Shown: positions 20,195 through 28,736 of the stretch, one piece after another
Numbering within the stretch: position 1 is the first letter of the stretch
How the letters are laid out: every line of letters starts with the position of its first letter
DNA from: a virus
Direction: 5' to 3' (one strand)
Virus record (IMG/VR): IMGVR_UViG_3300037621_000066
Span: 1 to 28,736 of that record
DNA length: 28,736 bases
Notes under the pieces: generated by a model
What the model was told of the DNA's origin: nothing
The model's database searches: none
The model's input: the letters and a program-made list of their open reading frames with translations, nothing else
Made by a program: the position numbers and the translations under genes

Positions 20195-20283
20195 TAACAG
20201 CCAATCTGACTACAGATAATTCTGTCGTTAGCCTAGTCGTAAACTAGGAGGTTACAGCCCAAGACTTACTTGGATAACTGTTG
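20195..20283 (+). ncRNA. structured capsid mRNA leader, cloverleaf-like
   Basis: Three short hairpins follow each other. ACAGA/TCTGT is at 20212-20225 with loop TAAT, CCTAGT/ACTAGG at 20232-20248, and CCAAG/CTTGG at 20259-20273. A closing stem AACAG (20196-20200) with CTGTT (20278-20282) surrounds them. An alternative stem ATCTG/CAGAT (20204-20217) excludes the first hairpin. GATAACTGT is directly repeated at 20181 and 20274. An AGGAGGT at 20246-20252 partly in the second hairpin has no start codon nearby. It may be a leader RNA controlling stability or translation of the capsid message; a canonical tRNA is excluded. Confidence 0.4.
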
Positions 20284-20322
20284 CGATTTTATTAATTGTA
20301 ATGCTTAACTAAGGAGGTCGTA

Positions 20323-21183
20323 ATGACTACACAAGCAAATCTATCTCCTGCATTCGTACAGCTATTTGAAGCAGAAGTGCATCAGGCCTATCAAGCCTCT
20401 GCCGTTCTGACAGGTGCTGCTCGTATGCGTACAGGAGTGGTTGGTTCTACTGTGAACTTTCCAAAGGTAGGTAAAGGACAGGCTTCTGTTCGTACTCCTG
20501 CCTCCGATGTCGTGCCGTTAAATACATCTTTCTCATCTGTATCTTGTACTCTAACTGATTACTATGCTGCAGAATATAGTGACATCTTCTTACAACAGAA
20601 GATTAACTTTGATGAAAGACGAGAGTTGGCTCAAGTTGTCGGAAACGCAATTGGTCGAAGGCAAGATCAAATCTTGTTGGATGCCCTAGCTACTGCAACA
20701 GCAGGAACTACTGTGGCTAACACAGTTGTGACTACAGGTTCAGCAGCAGCATCAGACCTAAACATGGGTAAATTGATTGCAACCAAAAAAGCATTGGATG
20801 CAAAAAACGTACCTGCTGAAAATCGTCATATCATTATTCATGCCAATAACTTGGCTGCGTTACTAGGTGATGAACGAGCAATCTCAAGTGATTACCAAAA
20901 CATCCAGGCATTAGTGTCAGGGCAGATTGGTACTATCTTGAATATGCGTGTTCATGTTCTAGGTGATCGTGATGAGGGTGGTCTAGCAATCGATGGTTCG
21001 AGTGATCGTACCTGTTTTGCTTTCCATCAGTCAGCATTGGGTTGTGCCGTGGGTATGCCACCAAGCACAGAAATTAACTATATTGCAGAAAAAACATCAT
21101 TCCTGGTCACAGGAAAACTAAGCATGGGTTCAGTTGTTATTGATACCGATGGTCTAGTCGATGTTACCTGCAGAGAAGCATAA
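20323..21183 (+). CDS. major capsid protein
   Basis: A 286-residue protein with a perfect SD AAGGAGGT (20311-20318). The layout (LSPAFVQLFEAEVHQAYQAS, VNFPKVGKGQASVRTPASDV, YYAAEYSDIFLQQKINFDER, AQVVGNAIGRRQDQILLDAL, then a beta-rich C-terminus ending in a DTDGLVDVTCREA strand) is that of HK97-fold coat proteins of short-tailed phages. It follows the scaffold gene and precedes the tail tube genes. There is no N-terminal delta domain, consistent with a separate scaffold. It is probably the most abundant protein made in infection, which fits its own leader and promoter. Confidence 0.87.
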   Translation: MTTQANLSPAFVQLFEAEVHQAYQASAVLTGAARMRTGVVGSTVNFPKVGKGQASVRTPASDVVPLNTSFSSVSCTLTDYYAAEYSDIFLQQKINFDERRELAQVVGNAIGRRQDQILLDALATATAGTTVANTVVTTGSAAASDLNMGKLIATKKALDAKNVPAENRHIIIHANNLAALLGDERAISSDYQNIQALVSGQIGTILNMRVHVLGDRDEGGLAIDGSSDRTCFAFHQSALGCAVGMPPSTEINYIAEKTSFLVTGKLSMGSVVIDTDGLVDVTCREA

Positions 21184-21194
21184 GGAGGTTTACT

Positions 21195-21470
21195 ATGGCT
21201 TTTGCTCGTACAGGATGGAATCCAATTGGAGGACAATCCAAAAAAGGTACTGCACCACAAATGTGGTCTTATACCTCAGCAGATAGCATTGCTACTGTTA
21301 ACACAGCAGCTTACTTTAATGATGTAAGCCAAGATGTTTCAGTAGGCGATGTGATCTTTGTTCACGATAGTGCGACACCAACAATGAGTATTGTTATGGT
21401 TTTAACCAATGCTTCAGGAGTTGTTGACGTATCAGATGGAACAACAGTATCAGTTGCTGATGCAGACTAA
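21195..21470 (+). CDS. small capsid-associated protein, possible head decoration
   Basis: A 91-residue protein, AAGGAGG upstream, 11 bases after the capsid gene. It begins MAFARTGWNPIGGQSKKGTA and is then beta-rich with regular strands (VSVGDVIFVHDS, MSIVMVLTNASGVVDVSDG). Small beta proteins with this start are often encoded just after the coat gene of podoviruses. Position and fold pattern suggest a decoration or head-completion protein, but no homologue with known function comes to mind. Confidence 0.65.
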   Translation: MAFARTGWNPIGGQSKKGTAPQMWSYTSADSIATVNTAAYFNDVSQDVSVGDVIFVHDSATPTMSIVMVLTNASGVVDVSDGTTVSVADAD

Positions 21471-21474
21471 CTAA

Positions 21475-21519
21475 GTGTTTTGGTAGGGGGGTTATCTCAT
21501 TGCCTCCCTACTAATACTT
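21475..21519 (+). terminator. terminator-like hairpin behind the capsid genes
   Basis: GTAGGGGGG (21483-21491) pairs with CCTCCCTAC (21503-21511) around an 11-base loop, nine bp with one G-U. Pairing continues outward over TGTTTTG and TAATACT with wobbles and one mismatch. The G-U pair would be a C-A mismatch in minus-strand RNA, so the plus strand is meant. No T-run follows, so it may be a partial terminator or an RNA-processing/stability hairpin. T7 has a partial terminator (T-phi) in this same place. Confidence 0.6.
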
Positions 21520-21535
21520 ATTAAGGAGTTTATAT

Positions 21536-22165
21536 ATGGCATTAGGTGACACAGATATATCAGTATGCAATAAAGCATTACTGCTTTTGGGTTCTGATAC
21601 TATTACGTCTTTTTCAGATGGTACACCTGCTGCCCAAGTATGCTCATTACTTTACAAAGACGTTAAATTATCAACGATGGGAATGTACCGATGGTCATTC
21701 ACAGTTGCAAAAACCCAATTAAATAGAGACACAAATACTCCACAAAATGAATGGAGTTATCAGTATTTAATGCCTAATGATATGTTGATTGGGGTTCCTG
21801 AGGCAGTCAGAACATCATCAGCAGCAGGCTCACAATTATTCAAGGATTGGGAAATAGGTCAAGCTACAGGTAAGTATGCAGTATTGATGACTAATGCATT
21901 AGAAATACATATAGATTATCAAAGAGAACTGACAGAAGCTAATCTTCCTTCCTACTTTATACAGCTTCTAGGCTACCAAGTAGCTTGGCACATAGCCGAA
22001 GCAATTACAGACCAAACAACCAAAGCAGAGTATTGGCGAAATGTAGCTCTTGGCACAGCCACAGAAAATATGAGAGGGGGATATTTTAGGCAGGCTACAG
22101 CAATTGATAGTGGAGGGCAGACACCATCTGTTGTTGGTGATTATCTGCTTACAGATGTTAGATGA
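21536..22165 (+). CDS. tail tubular protein A (T7 gp11-like)
   Basis: A 209-residue protein, about the length of T7 gp11 (196). The beginning ALGDTDISVCNKALLLLGSD, the mid-region LYKDVKLSTMGMYRWSFTVA and YDYQREL/LGYQVAWHIAEAIT-type helices are the family pattern for podoviral tail tubular A and head-completion adaptors. It forms a ring below the portal to which the nozzle attaches. The start ATG 21536 has AAGGAG upstream. Its stop overlaps the next ATG as ATGA, coupling the two tail tube subunits. Confidence 0.88.
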   Translation: MALGDTDISVCNKALLLLGSDTITSFSDGTPAAQVCSLLYKDVKLSTMGMYRWSFTVAKTQLNRDTNTPQNEWSYQYLMPNDMLIGVPEAVRTSSAAGSQLFKDWEIGQATGKYAVLMTNALEIHIDYQRELTEANLPSYFIQLLGYQVAWHIAEAITDQTTKAEYWRNVALGTATENMRGGYFRQATAIDSGGQTPSVVGDYLLTDVR

Positions 22166-24222
22166 GTAGGATACAGCAATATCAAGCATCATTCACAATA
22201 GGTGAAATTGATCCATTATTAAAAGGCCGTATAGACCTACAGCAATATTACACATCTGTTGCTTCAGCTAAGAATGTGATATTTGAGCCACAGGGTGGCT
22301 TCTCTCGTAGACCAGGATTAAAATTTCTTACAGACATTACAGCCGATGGTGCAGCCAATGGTCATTACCTAGCTCCTTTTGAGTTTAGTATTGATGAAAG
22401 TTTTATGGTTTGCATGACTGCTTTAAAGACAGATGCACCAAATCCAAAAATAAGATTAAAGTTTTTTAAAGATGGTGCTTTGATTACAGGCATCAATGGT
22501 ACATCTAATGATTATTTAGACTACACAGTTTCTAATTTATACAACGTAACGAACTACGATTTACAAAGATTGTCGTTCACTCAATCAGCAGACACACTAA
22601 TTATTGTCCATCCTAATTTTGCTCCATTTAAAGTTGTTAGAGGAACTACAGATACATCCTGGACAGCTAGTCTGATTAATGATCTTGTCATCCCTAAACA
22701 TAACTTTTCAATTACCACAACAAATCCTCAGGCTACGTTAGAGCCAAGTGCAGTTGATGGAACGATTACATTAACAGCATCAGCAAGTGTATGGTTAACA
22801 TCCCATGTAGACCAATTTGTAGAAGCTGACGATGGATTTGGTAGAGCAAGAATAATTGAATACACCTCAGGCACAGTTGTTAAGGCTTTCGTAGAGGTTC
22901 CATTTTTTAACAAAGACCCTATTGCTATAGATAATTGGGTTCTTGAAACAGGGTATGAAGATAGTTGGTCAGACACTAGAGGGTGGCCTGTGTCAGCTAC
23001 ATTCCATGAAGGTCGTTTATACTTTGGTGGTTCTGCATCTTTGCCATCAACATTGTTTGGCTCTAAGGTCAGTCAGTTTTTTAATTTCAAAGCTGCTGAA
23101 GGTTTAGATGATGATGCTATAAAAATTACTTTGGCAACCGATAGTGTAAACACAATTACAGGTATGAGATCAGGTCGTGACTTGCAAATCTTTACTACAG
23201 GTGCAGAGTTTTTCGTTCCTCAAGGTGACTTAGACCCAATCACACCATCAAATGTCGTTGCTAAATCTAGTACAAAGCGAGGAGCTAAGGCTTACATAAG
23301 ACCACAAGCTGCTGAAGGTGGCACATTATTCATACAACGTCAGGGAAAAGCTGTAAGAGAATTATTGTTTAGTGATGTGGAACTATCTTATGTTGCTAAT
23401 AACATATCTTTGTTGGCATCTCATCTTATAGTAGATCCACAGAAATTAGCTCTTAGACCTTCTACAGACACTACAGAGGGTGACTTGTTGCTTATCCTTA
23501 ATGGTGCTGATAGCACCGATTACAGATCAGCCTCTCTGCCTTATACAGGCATGATAGCAGCATTTGTATTAAACAAAGGTCAAAACATTGTAGCTCCATC
23601 TCATCTTCAAACAGATGGTACGTTTGTTGATATAGCAGTTGACGTTGATACCATTTATACAATTGTCAAAAGATCTATTGGTGGTTCTGACAAATATTAC
23701 GTTGAGGTATTCAACGATGACTTTACTACAGATAGCTCATTACAAAAGACAACAGGTTTTTCAGGCACAGCTTACACAGGCTATAGTCATTTAGAAGGCA
23801 AGACAGTTAAAGTTATAAGAGATGATGCTGTTGATCCTGATGACGTAGTTTCTAGTGGTGGGATTGCTACATCTGTGGCACCTACAGGTTACACAGAGGT
23901 TGGCTTAGATTTTGATGTAGAGGTAATTACCAATCCTGTTGAAACTAAATTACCTAGTGGAACTATTGCAAGTATGAAAAAACGTATTCTTGAAATATCT
24001 CCAAGGCTTTATAAAACACAAAATATTACGATAAATAACAGGGATATTCCTTTATCTACTATGCCTTTAAGTGGAGCAGGAAAGGTGCCGACTTATACAG
24101 GGATCAAAAAAACAGCAGGTTTTCTTGGTTTTACAAATGAAGCACAAATAACAATAACCCAAACTCAGCCTGTGTTTATGACTGTATTGAGTTTAGATTA
24201 TAAAGTGAGTATTGGACAATGA
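22162..24222 (+). CDS. tail tubular protein B (T7 gp12-like nozzle)
   Basis: A 686-residue protein. The start (ASFTIGEIDPLLKGRIDLQQ, then YYTSVASAKNVIFEPQGGFS, RRPG) is the well-known beginning of the gp12/tail tubular B family. HEGRLYFGGSASLPSTLFGS and the following beta-propeller-like segment are also typical. A length near 700 is normal for the nozzle of marine podoviruses and a little less than T7 gp12 (794). Six copies form the tail nozzle and seat the fibres. The start and stop both overlap neighbouring genes as ATGA. Confidence 0.9.
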   Translation: MSRIQQYQASFTIGEIDPLLKGRIDLQQYYTSVASAKNVIFEPQGGFSRRPGLKFLTDITADGAANGHYLAPFEFSIDESFMVCMTALKTDAPNPKIRLKFFKDGALITGINGTSNDYLDYTVSNLYNVTNYDLQRLSFTQSADTLIIVHPNFAPFKVVRGTTDTSWTASLINDLVIPKHNFSITTTNPQATLEPSAVDGTITLTASASVWLTSHVDQFVEADDGFGRARIIEYTSGTVVKAFVEVPFFNKDPIAIDNWVLETGYEDSWSDTRGWPVSATFHEGRLYFGGSASLPSTLFGSKVSQFFNFKAAEGLDDDAIKITLATDSVNTITGMRSGRDLQIFTTGAEFFVPQGDLDPITPSNVVAKSSTKRGAKAYIRPQAAEGGTLFIQRQGKAVRELLFSDVELSYVANNISLLASHLIVDPQKLALRPSTDTTEGDLLLILNGADSTDYRSASLPYTGMIAAFVLNKGQNIVAPSHLQTDGTFVDIAVDVDTIYTIVKRSIGGSDKYYVEVFNDDFTTDSSLQKTTGFSGTAYTGYSHLEGKTVKVIRDDAVDPDDVVSSGGIATSVAPTGYTEVGLDFDVEVITNPVETKLPSGTIASMKKRILEISPRLYKTQNITINNRDIPLSTMPLSGAGKVPTYTGIKKTAGFLGFTNEAQITITQTQPVFMTVLSLDYKVSIGQ

Positions 24223-24809
24223 GTGGATTTGAAATTGCATTTTTAGCAGCAGCAGCAGGTAGTGCGTACATGGGCATTCAAGGTGCCAAAGCACAGAAGA
24301 AGATGTACGATGCACAAGCCAAACAAGTAGAATTGCAGGCTACTCAAAAAGCCAATAACAGCAAACAGACTGCTGTTAATGTTCTTAAAAAATTAAATTC
24401 AGTAATGGCTACAAATATTTCAAAAGGTGGTGCAGGAAACCTAGATCCCTTTTCTAGTGGAGACAGCACAGACATTATTAATACAGCATCACTACGAGAT
24501 GGTGTAACAGACTTTACTATAGCTAGAGATAACGCAACGATGGCTATAAAGATGGGTAAATACCAAGCAGACAATTATAGATACGCAGGTAAAGTTGCTG
24601 TTCAACAAGCTAAAATGTCAGCAGTTATATCAATGGCATCTTCAGTTGCTACTGTTGGGATGGTTAATCCTACTGCCTTTGGTGGTTCAGCAACAACAAC
24701 AGCAATGTCAGCAACAGACAAAGCATTGATTATGGGTGGATCATCAATGGGAACTGGTACAGTAGCACCTCCTAAATATTACGCACCAACCTCTACGGCA
24801 TTTGGCTAA
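24219..24809 (+). CDS. internal virion protein (T7 gp14-like)
   Basis: A 196-residue protein, exactly the length of T7 gp14. A hydrophobic alanine-rich N-terminus (EIAFLAAAAGSAYMGIQGAK) is followed by long amphipathic helices (KKMYDAQAKQVELQATQKAN) and a Gly/Ser/Met-rich C-terminus. In T7 gp14 is ejected first and forms the outer-membrane part of the DNA-ejection channel. The gene order after the nozzle is the same. ATGA overlap at the start. Confidence 0.75.
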   Translation: MSGFEIAFLAAAAGSAYMGIQGAKAQKKMYDAQAKQVELQATQKANNSKQTAVNVLKKLNSVMATNISKGGAGNLDPFSSGDSTDIINTASLRDGVTDFTIARDNATMAIKMGKYQADNYRYAGKVAVQQAKMSAVISMASSVATVGMVNPTAFGGSATTTAMSATDKALIMGGSSMGTGTVAPPKYYAPTSTAFG

Positions 24810-24811
24810 TC

Positions 24812-26701
24812 ATGGCAGATAGACAAAGATACACATCTCAGTTGCAACAGGACATTTCTCCTAACATTGACTTTGCAGGTCAAAGGGAACAGGTGCGTGG
24901 TGCAAAAACAATTGCTGCACAAATTGATCGTATGAGCCAACAGTTTCTAAGCCAAGCTACAGAAGAGGCTAAGATAGAAGGTGCAGAGTATGGCATTCTT
25001 AATGCTCCTACACAGGAACAAATATTAGATGCAAAAGATAAAGGCATCGATATAAAACTGCCTGGTGGAACAGGCTCTGTTTATGAAAGAGCAGTTAGAA
25101 AAGCTGCCTTAATGCAAGCTAATGATGAGATAACTGTATTAGCTAAGAAGGATATCTTAGGCATTATCACTAAAGCTGAAGTAGCTGAGTTGCCTGCTGA
25201 GGTAGTCAAACGACAGATAGAAGAGGTTACCTCAGGTTACGCATCTGTATTTGATGAGACATCACCAATCCTAGCTCGACAGTTTAGAGCAGACATGGGT
25301 GTCTATGGGTATACAAAATATGGAACCTATGCATCTGCACAGTTAGTAGAAAACAAAAAGAAAGCTAAAGCTAGTTACTTTACAAGTTTTCTTTTGCTTA
25401 AAGAGCAGGTTCAAGGTGTTATAAAGAATTTTGAAGATATTGATGCGTTTGTAGATACTGAAGATGGCTCAGGAGTAATGGCTAATCCTAATAATAAAAC
25501 AGGTAAAGACATTAAAGCACACACTTTAATACAAGAACATTTAGATGATCAGAAAGCAAAAATATTAAGAGGGGCTGTAGAGCTTAATTTCTCTACATCT
25601 CAAATAAAAATCTTAGCTGATGAATGGGATGCTGAGGTTTTAGAGGCTAGAGGCAATATTGTTCGCAAAGAAATAATGTCACATGAAGCTCCCAAAACAT
25701 TAATACAAAACATGAGGGCTGCTTCTAACGGCAAAACAACAGGCATAGAGAGCTTACCACCTGGTGTAAGAAATGCATTTTTAAGCGAAGATGCTGAAGG
25801 TCAAAAGAAGCTAATAGACGATGCAAGGTCAGCTTGGCACGACAGAATTGGTGATAAGCAAAAGGACATTAATCACAATGATGCATTGAGATTAGACAGA
25901 GTAAATCTAGCAAACATAAATTTTCATAATGGTATTGCAGAGATAGCCGTAAGCTCAACAGGGCTAATAACCACAGCACAAAACAAACAAATTACCGATG
26001 CCTTAGCTGTTATTAAAGTAGATGCTCCTGATAAATATATAGAGATGAGAGACAATTGGCTTGAGTTGTCTACAACAGTTGCCGATAGAAGCAAAACAAT
26101 GTTTCCTGCCTCTAGTGATGTAGGAACTAAATTTAAGTTTGATAGGGATCTAGTAAGCGATACCCAATTATTAAGTTTGGTAGACGTTAACAAATCATTC
26201 TTAGAAAGAAAATTAAGTAAGGATGATTACCTGTCCATCTCAAAATCTTACAAGGACAGACAAGATCCTCGTATGGCTGAAGCATTTAAATTGATTAGAA
26301 TAGAGGTAGGCATTCCTGAAAACAGTTTCGCTGACAAAGCATTCTTGGACAGTCAGGCTGTAAAGGTCATGAACTCTGCTCAAGCTAACATCATGAGACT
26401 AGCAGGTGAAGATACAACAGGTGTGTTTGATCCTGTCAAATGGGTAAATGAAAATATAGCTGATTTTATAAAAGCTAAAACAAACGATGCCTTTGCACCA
26501 TTAAAATCTTGGGGTAAAAAACATACTTTCAAAGGAACAATGAAAATTATTTCTACTCTTAGGTCTGAAGGTGGAACAGTAAATAATGCAAAAGCAGATG
26601 AGTTATCAGACAAAATAAAAGAATTAGAAGAAGCAGTCAAAAGTGGCAGGATTAATATATCTGATGTGCCAGGGTTTGATGTGGAGGGCTTTGCACAATG
26701 A
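24812..26701 (+). CDS. internal virion protein (T7 gp15-position)
   Basis: A 629-residue protein, mostly long helices with coiled-coil character (e.g. QFLSQATEEAKIEGAEYGIL; KAKILRGAVELNFSTSQIKI) and few hydrophobic stretches. The length and the position between gp14-like and the next large virion gene are those of gp15, the ejected protein that forms a periplasmic tube. Sequence similarity to T7 gp15 itself is not obvious; the call rests on order, size and composition. The end overlaps the next ATG as ATGA. Confidence 0.7.
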   Translation: MADRQRYTSQLQQDISPNIDFAGQREQVRGAKTIAAQIDRMSQQFLSQATEEAKIEGAEYGILNAPTQEQILDAKDKGIDIKLPGGTGSVYERAVRKAALMQANDEITVLAKKDILGIITKAEVAELPAEVVKRQIEEVTSGYASVFDETSPILARQFRADMGVYGYTKYGTYASAQLVENKKKAKASYFTSFLLLKEQVQGVIKNFEDIDAFVDTEDGSGVMANPNNKTGKDIKAHTLIQEHLDDQKAKILRGAVELNFSTSQIKILADEWDAEVLEARGNIVRKEIMSHEAPKTLIQNMRAASNGKTTGIESLPPGVRNAFLSEDAEGQKKLIDDARSAWHDRIGDKQKDINHNDALRLDRVNLANINFHNGIAEIAVSSTGLITTAQNKQITDALAVIKVDAPDKYIEMRDNWLELSTTVADRSKTMFPASSDVGTKFKFDRDLVSDTQLLSLVDVNKSFLERKLSKDDYLSISKSYKDRQDPRMAEAFKLIRIEVGIPENSFADKAFLDSQAVKVMNSAQANIMRLAGEDTTGVFDPVKWVNENIADFIKAKTNDAFAPLKSWGKKHTFKGTMKIISTLRSEGGTVNNAKADELSDKIKELEEAVKSGRINISDVPGFDVEGFAQ

Positions 26702-28736
26702 GTGATATCTTTTCAGAAATCTTTGCTGAGAATTATGATATGTCAGCTAATCCTGAGTATGGAGTTTATATAAACAAAGTTACAGGTAAGCAACATTACT
26801 ATTCAGGACAGTTGCCTTTAAAAGAGGGCTTGCCTGCAGGCATGGATGAAAGTAGCGATGAAGCCTTAGAATATAAAATAGAGCAAATGAATGTTTATGG
26901 ATTGCCTACATCAGTCTTGGATGATGAAACCAACAAAAACATTAGAGACAATCAAGAGCAAGGTTCAGAAATTAATGACCCAACCTGGATACAGGCATCT
27001 AAGATACTGCATAAATTCTTTCACTCAGGCAAAACAAAGACCGATGGCACATCATTAATATTTAATAACGATGAAACAAACACATTAAATTCAAACGAAG
27101 AGTATGCTGATTGGGGTCAGAGCTTTGCTATTGGCATGAACCACAATATGCCTAAGCTAGTTATGAACTCTACTGAGATGATGAATGCACCTGTCGAGGT
27201 AGCTAAAGCCATGTACTACGTCATGGAGACAGCAGACAGGAGTGGCATGGAGTTTGGCAATTTCTTAAAAGGTGTGGGTAATCAATTTGCTGATGTAACA
27301 AACTATATAGGTCTTAGTACATTTGGTATTGGGTTAGCATCTAAATCAGCAGGCAAAGCTCTTACTAAGATGGCATTCAAAGATGCTCTAAAGAAAATAG
27401 TATTGTCTGCTCCAACAAAAGCTGATGTTGCATTAGGTGTAGAAGCATCTGTATTTATGGCTGCTGACAACCTGGCTAAACAAAACATAGAAGTGGCAAG
27501 CACAAAGAAAGAAGAGATTGATAAAGGTTCTCTACTTGAAGATGCAACAATAGGTGCTGTAACAGGTATAGGTTTAAACAAGGCCCTAACACTAGGGGTT
27601 ACGCAAGCATCTAAAGGTTTTAAAATTATTAAGACAAAATTGGGGGAGATACTTGCTCCACCTCCTCCTAAGGTCAACCCTGTGATAGATGACTTGCGTA
27701 TAATATCTGCTGATGAATTAGTGGGGAAAAAGATATTTCCTATTCAGGCAGATCTAACAAGGGCAGGTGGTGAATACACAGGCATTGATAGCAGTCAGCT
27801 TGATATTCCTATTATCTTGCAGGGTGGGCCTGACTTTCCAATATTACAAAGCTCAAAAGATGGCAAAGTTGTTTGGGCTGTAGACAGTAAAGCTGTAACA
27901 GGTAAAAAATTAAACACAGATGCAGACTATGCCTTAGTAGTTTCTATGGCTCCTGATAGTCATAAGACAAACGCAACAGTTACATCTGCTATGATTGAGA
28001 CATCACTAGCATATCTAAGAGATGGAAGAATAACAGACGATATTGTTGGTGCAGTAGATGCTGAAATCAAATTAAAGTTTCCTGAGTTTCCAGGTCTTAA
28101 ATCAGAGAACGTAGCAGAGTTTACAAGAGACTTGAGCTTTGAGCAAAGAAAGATATTGATGGATGCATTAAGTAATAAGACTGCACAGCAAGGTGGCTTC
28201 CCTAATTTACAAGCTGTGTTAGATGCTACAGTAGATCCTGCCTATTCAGGTCTTAATTCCAATGACAGCATCATGATACTTAAAATTAACAAAGATGGTG
28301 GTGCAGTCAAACTAGGTGAAGAAGGAACTCAAAAGCATATGAGCTATGAGTTTGGTTTAAAAGGTGAGCCTGTTGGTCGTATACCAATGGTCAATGCTAG
28401 AAAAATGTTTCCTGATTGGTTCAAACAAAGAGATGCAGATGTAGCTGAGATGGAAAAAACAGGGCTAAGTATGAGTGGTAAACCTTTAGAAAGATCACCA
28501 AATACAGCAAGAGCATTTCAACAAAACAAAATTACAGAAGAAATCACACAAGAAAAAGCTGATGCAATCAAATCTGTAATTATGAATAAAGTTAAATCTC
28601 CATTGCAAGCTAAGTTAGTTGTAGCAGCGATGGAAGGTAAATGGTCTACAACATCTGACTTAAAGAAAGCAGGTGGTATAACTGCATTGAATTGGATTAG
28701 AGAAGCCAGGTCATCACCTGAGGGCATTACTTTATC
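26698..28736 (+). CDS. large internal virion protein, cut by the window edge
   Basis: ATG 26698 overlaps the previous TGA (ATGA). The frame stays open for 679 residues to the edge and must continue. The N-terminal 200 residues are polar and acidic. A weakly hydrophobic helical region (about 200-275, including YIGLSTFGIGLASKSAGKAL and TIGAVTGIGLNKALTLGV) could insert in the membrane. Residues about 330-580 are mixed alpha/beta with no recognised fold. No lysozyme or transglycosylase motif is visible in the part present. The position is that of T7 gp16, the last ejected protein. The unseen C-terminal part could contain the enzymatic domain. Confidence 0.7.
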   Translation, partial: MSDIFSEIFAENYDMSANPEYGVYINKVTGKQHYYSGQLPLKEGLPAGMDESSDEALEYKIEQMNVYGLPTSVLDDETNKNIRDNQEQGSEINDPTWIQASKILHKFFHSGKTKTDGTSLIFNNDETNTLNSNEEYADWGQSFAIGMNHNMPKLVMNSTEMMNAPVEVAKAMYYVMETADRSGMEFGNFLKGVGNQFADVTNYIGLSTFGIGLASKSAGKALTKMAFKDALKKIVLSAPTKADVALGVEASVFMAADNLAKQNIEVASTKKEEIDKGSLLEDATIGAVTGIGLNKALTLGVTQASKGFKIIKTKLGEILAPPPPKVNPVIDDLRIISADELVGKKIFPIQADLTRAGGEYTGIDSSQLDIPIILQGGPDFPILQSSKDGKVVWAVDSKAVTGKKLNTDADYALVVSMAPDSHKTNATVTSAMIETSLAYLRDGRITDDIVGAVDAEIKLKFPEFPGLKSENVAEFTRDLSFEQRKILMDALSNKTAQQGGFPNLQAVLDATVDPAYSGLNSNDSIMILKINKDGGAVKLGEEGTQKHMSYEFGLKGEPVGRIPMVNARKMFPDWFKQRDADVAEMEKTGLSMSGKPLERSPNTARAFQQNKITEEITQEKADAIKSVIMNKVKSPLQAKLVVAAMEGKWSTTSDLKKAGGITALNWIREARSSPEGITL

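Noticed and set aside
20195-20283. tRNA-Tyr gene
   Set aside because: Position 33 is C not T, the third arm lacks the TTCRA loop, the acceptor stem is short, and there is no CCA end; a canonical tRNA is not supported.
1-28736. CRISPR arrays, IS elements, rRNA
   Set aside because: No regularly spaced repeats, transposase or ribosomal RNA sequence was seen on either strand.

Overview
The window is a contiguous piece of a short-tailed (T7-like morphology) double-stranded DNA bacteriophage, fairly AT-rich and very tightly packed. Neighbouring genes repeatedly overlap by 1 to 4 bases (ATGA, TAATG, GTGA, TTGA), and no stretch longer than about 200 bases lacks a gene. The virion set is T7-like: portal, scaffold, capsid, two tail tubular proteins and internal virion proteins. 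The fibre proteins and several small genes resemble families I know from marine phages, so an aquatic bacterial host is plausible, but nothing in the sequence identifies the host. The window opens in the last codons of one gene and closes inside a large virion gene, so it is part of a larger genome. No DNA or RNA polymerase, helicase or primase is visible.

Layout. Positions 1-3678 (+): end of an unseen gene, a tail fibre with a T7 gp17-type N-terminus, a seven-bladed RCC1-type propeller fibre, and a small protein. Positions 3681-6312 (+): a lysis-region cassette of nine small genes: an XhlA-like coiled-coil/TM protein, several other membrane proteins (one with a perfect EF-hand loop), a 3-TM holin, three tiny basic proteins and an M15-type endolysin. 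Positions 6304-11592 (-): an early module on the opposite strand. It splits into a promoter-distal operon (serine recombinase, membrane protein, YqaJ-like exonuclease, RecT-like annealase, LexA-type winged helix) and a proximal operon (small TM protein, ArdC-like antirestriction protein, two unknowns, DUF6378-like protein). A minus-strand intrinsic terminator and a palindromic operator candidate lie between them. Positions 11592-11709: a control region with overlapping divergent promoters. Positions 11709-13997 (+): replication genes (ribbon-helix-helix protein, DUF1064 nuclease, DnaA domain-IV protein, lambda-O-like initiator). Positions 13997-28736 (+): packaging (TerS, TerL), portal, scaffold, capsid, tail tubes and internal virion proteins.

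How it may work together. The replication block suggests recruitment of the host replisome. An O-like winged-helix initiator carries within its own coding sequence a perfect DnaA box, tandem 24-bp repeats and an AT-rich tract, the arrangement of the lambda origin. It is preceded by a protein with only the DNA-binding domain of DnaA, whose N-terminal third is overprinted on the nuclease gene. RecT and the exonuclease would give single-strand-annealing recombination. The ArdC-like protein probably protects incoming DNA. Regulation seems to rest on the divergent promoter region, the LexA-like and RHH regulators, a minus-strand terminator, a structured capsid leader and a terminator-like hairpin behind the capsid genes, much as T7 places T-phi.
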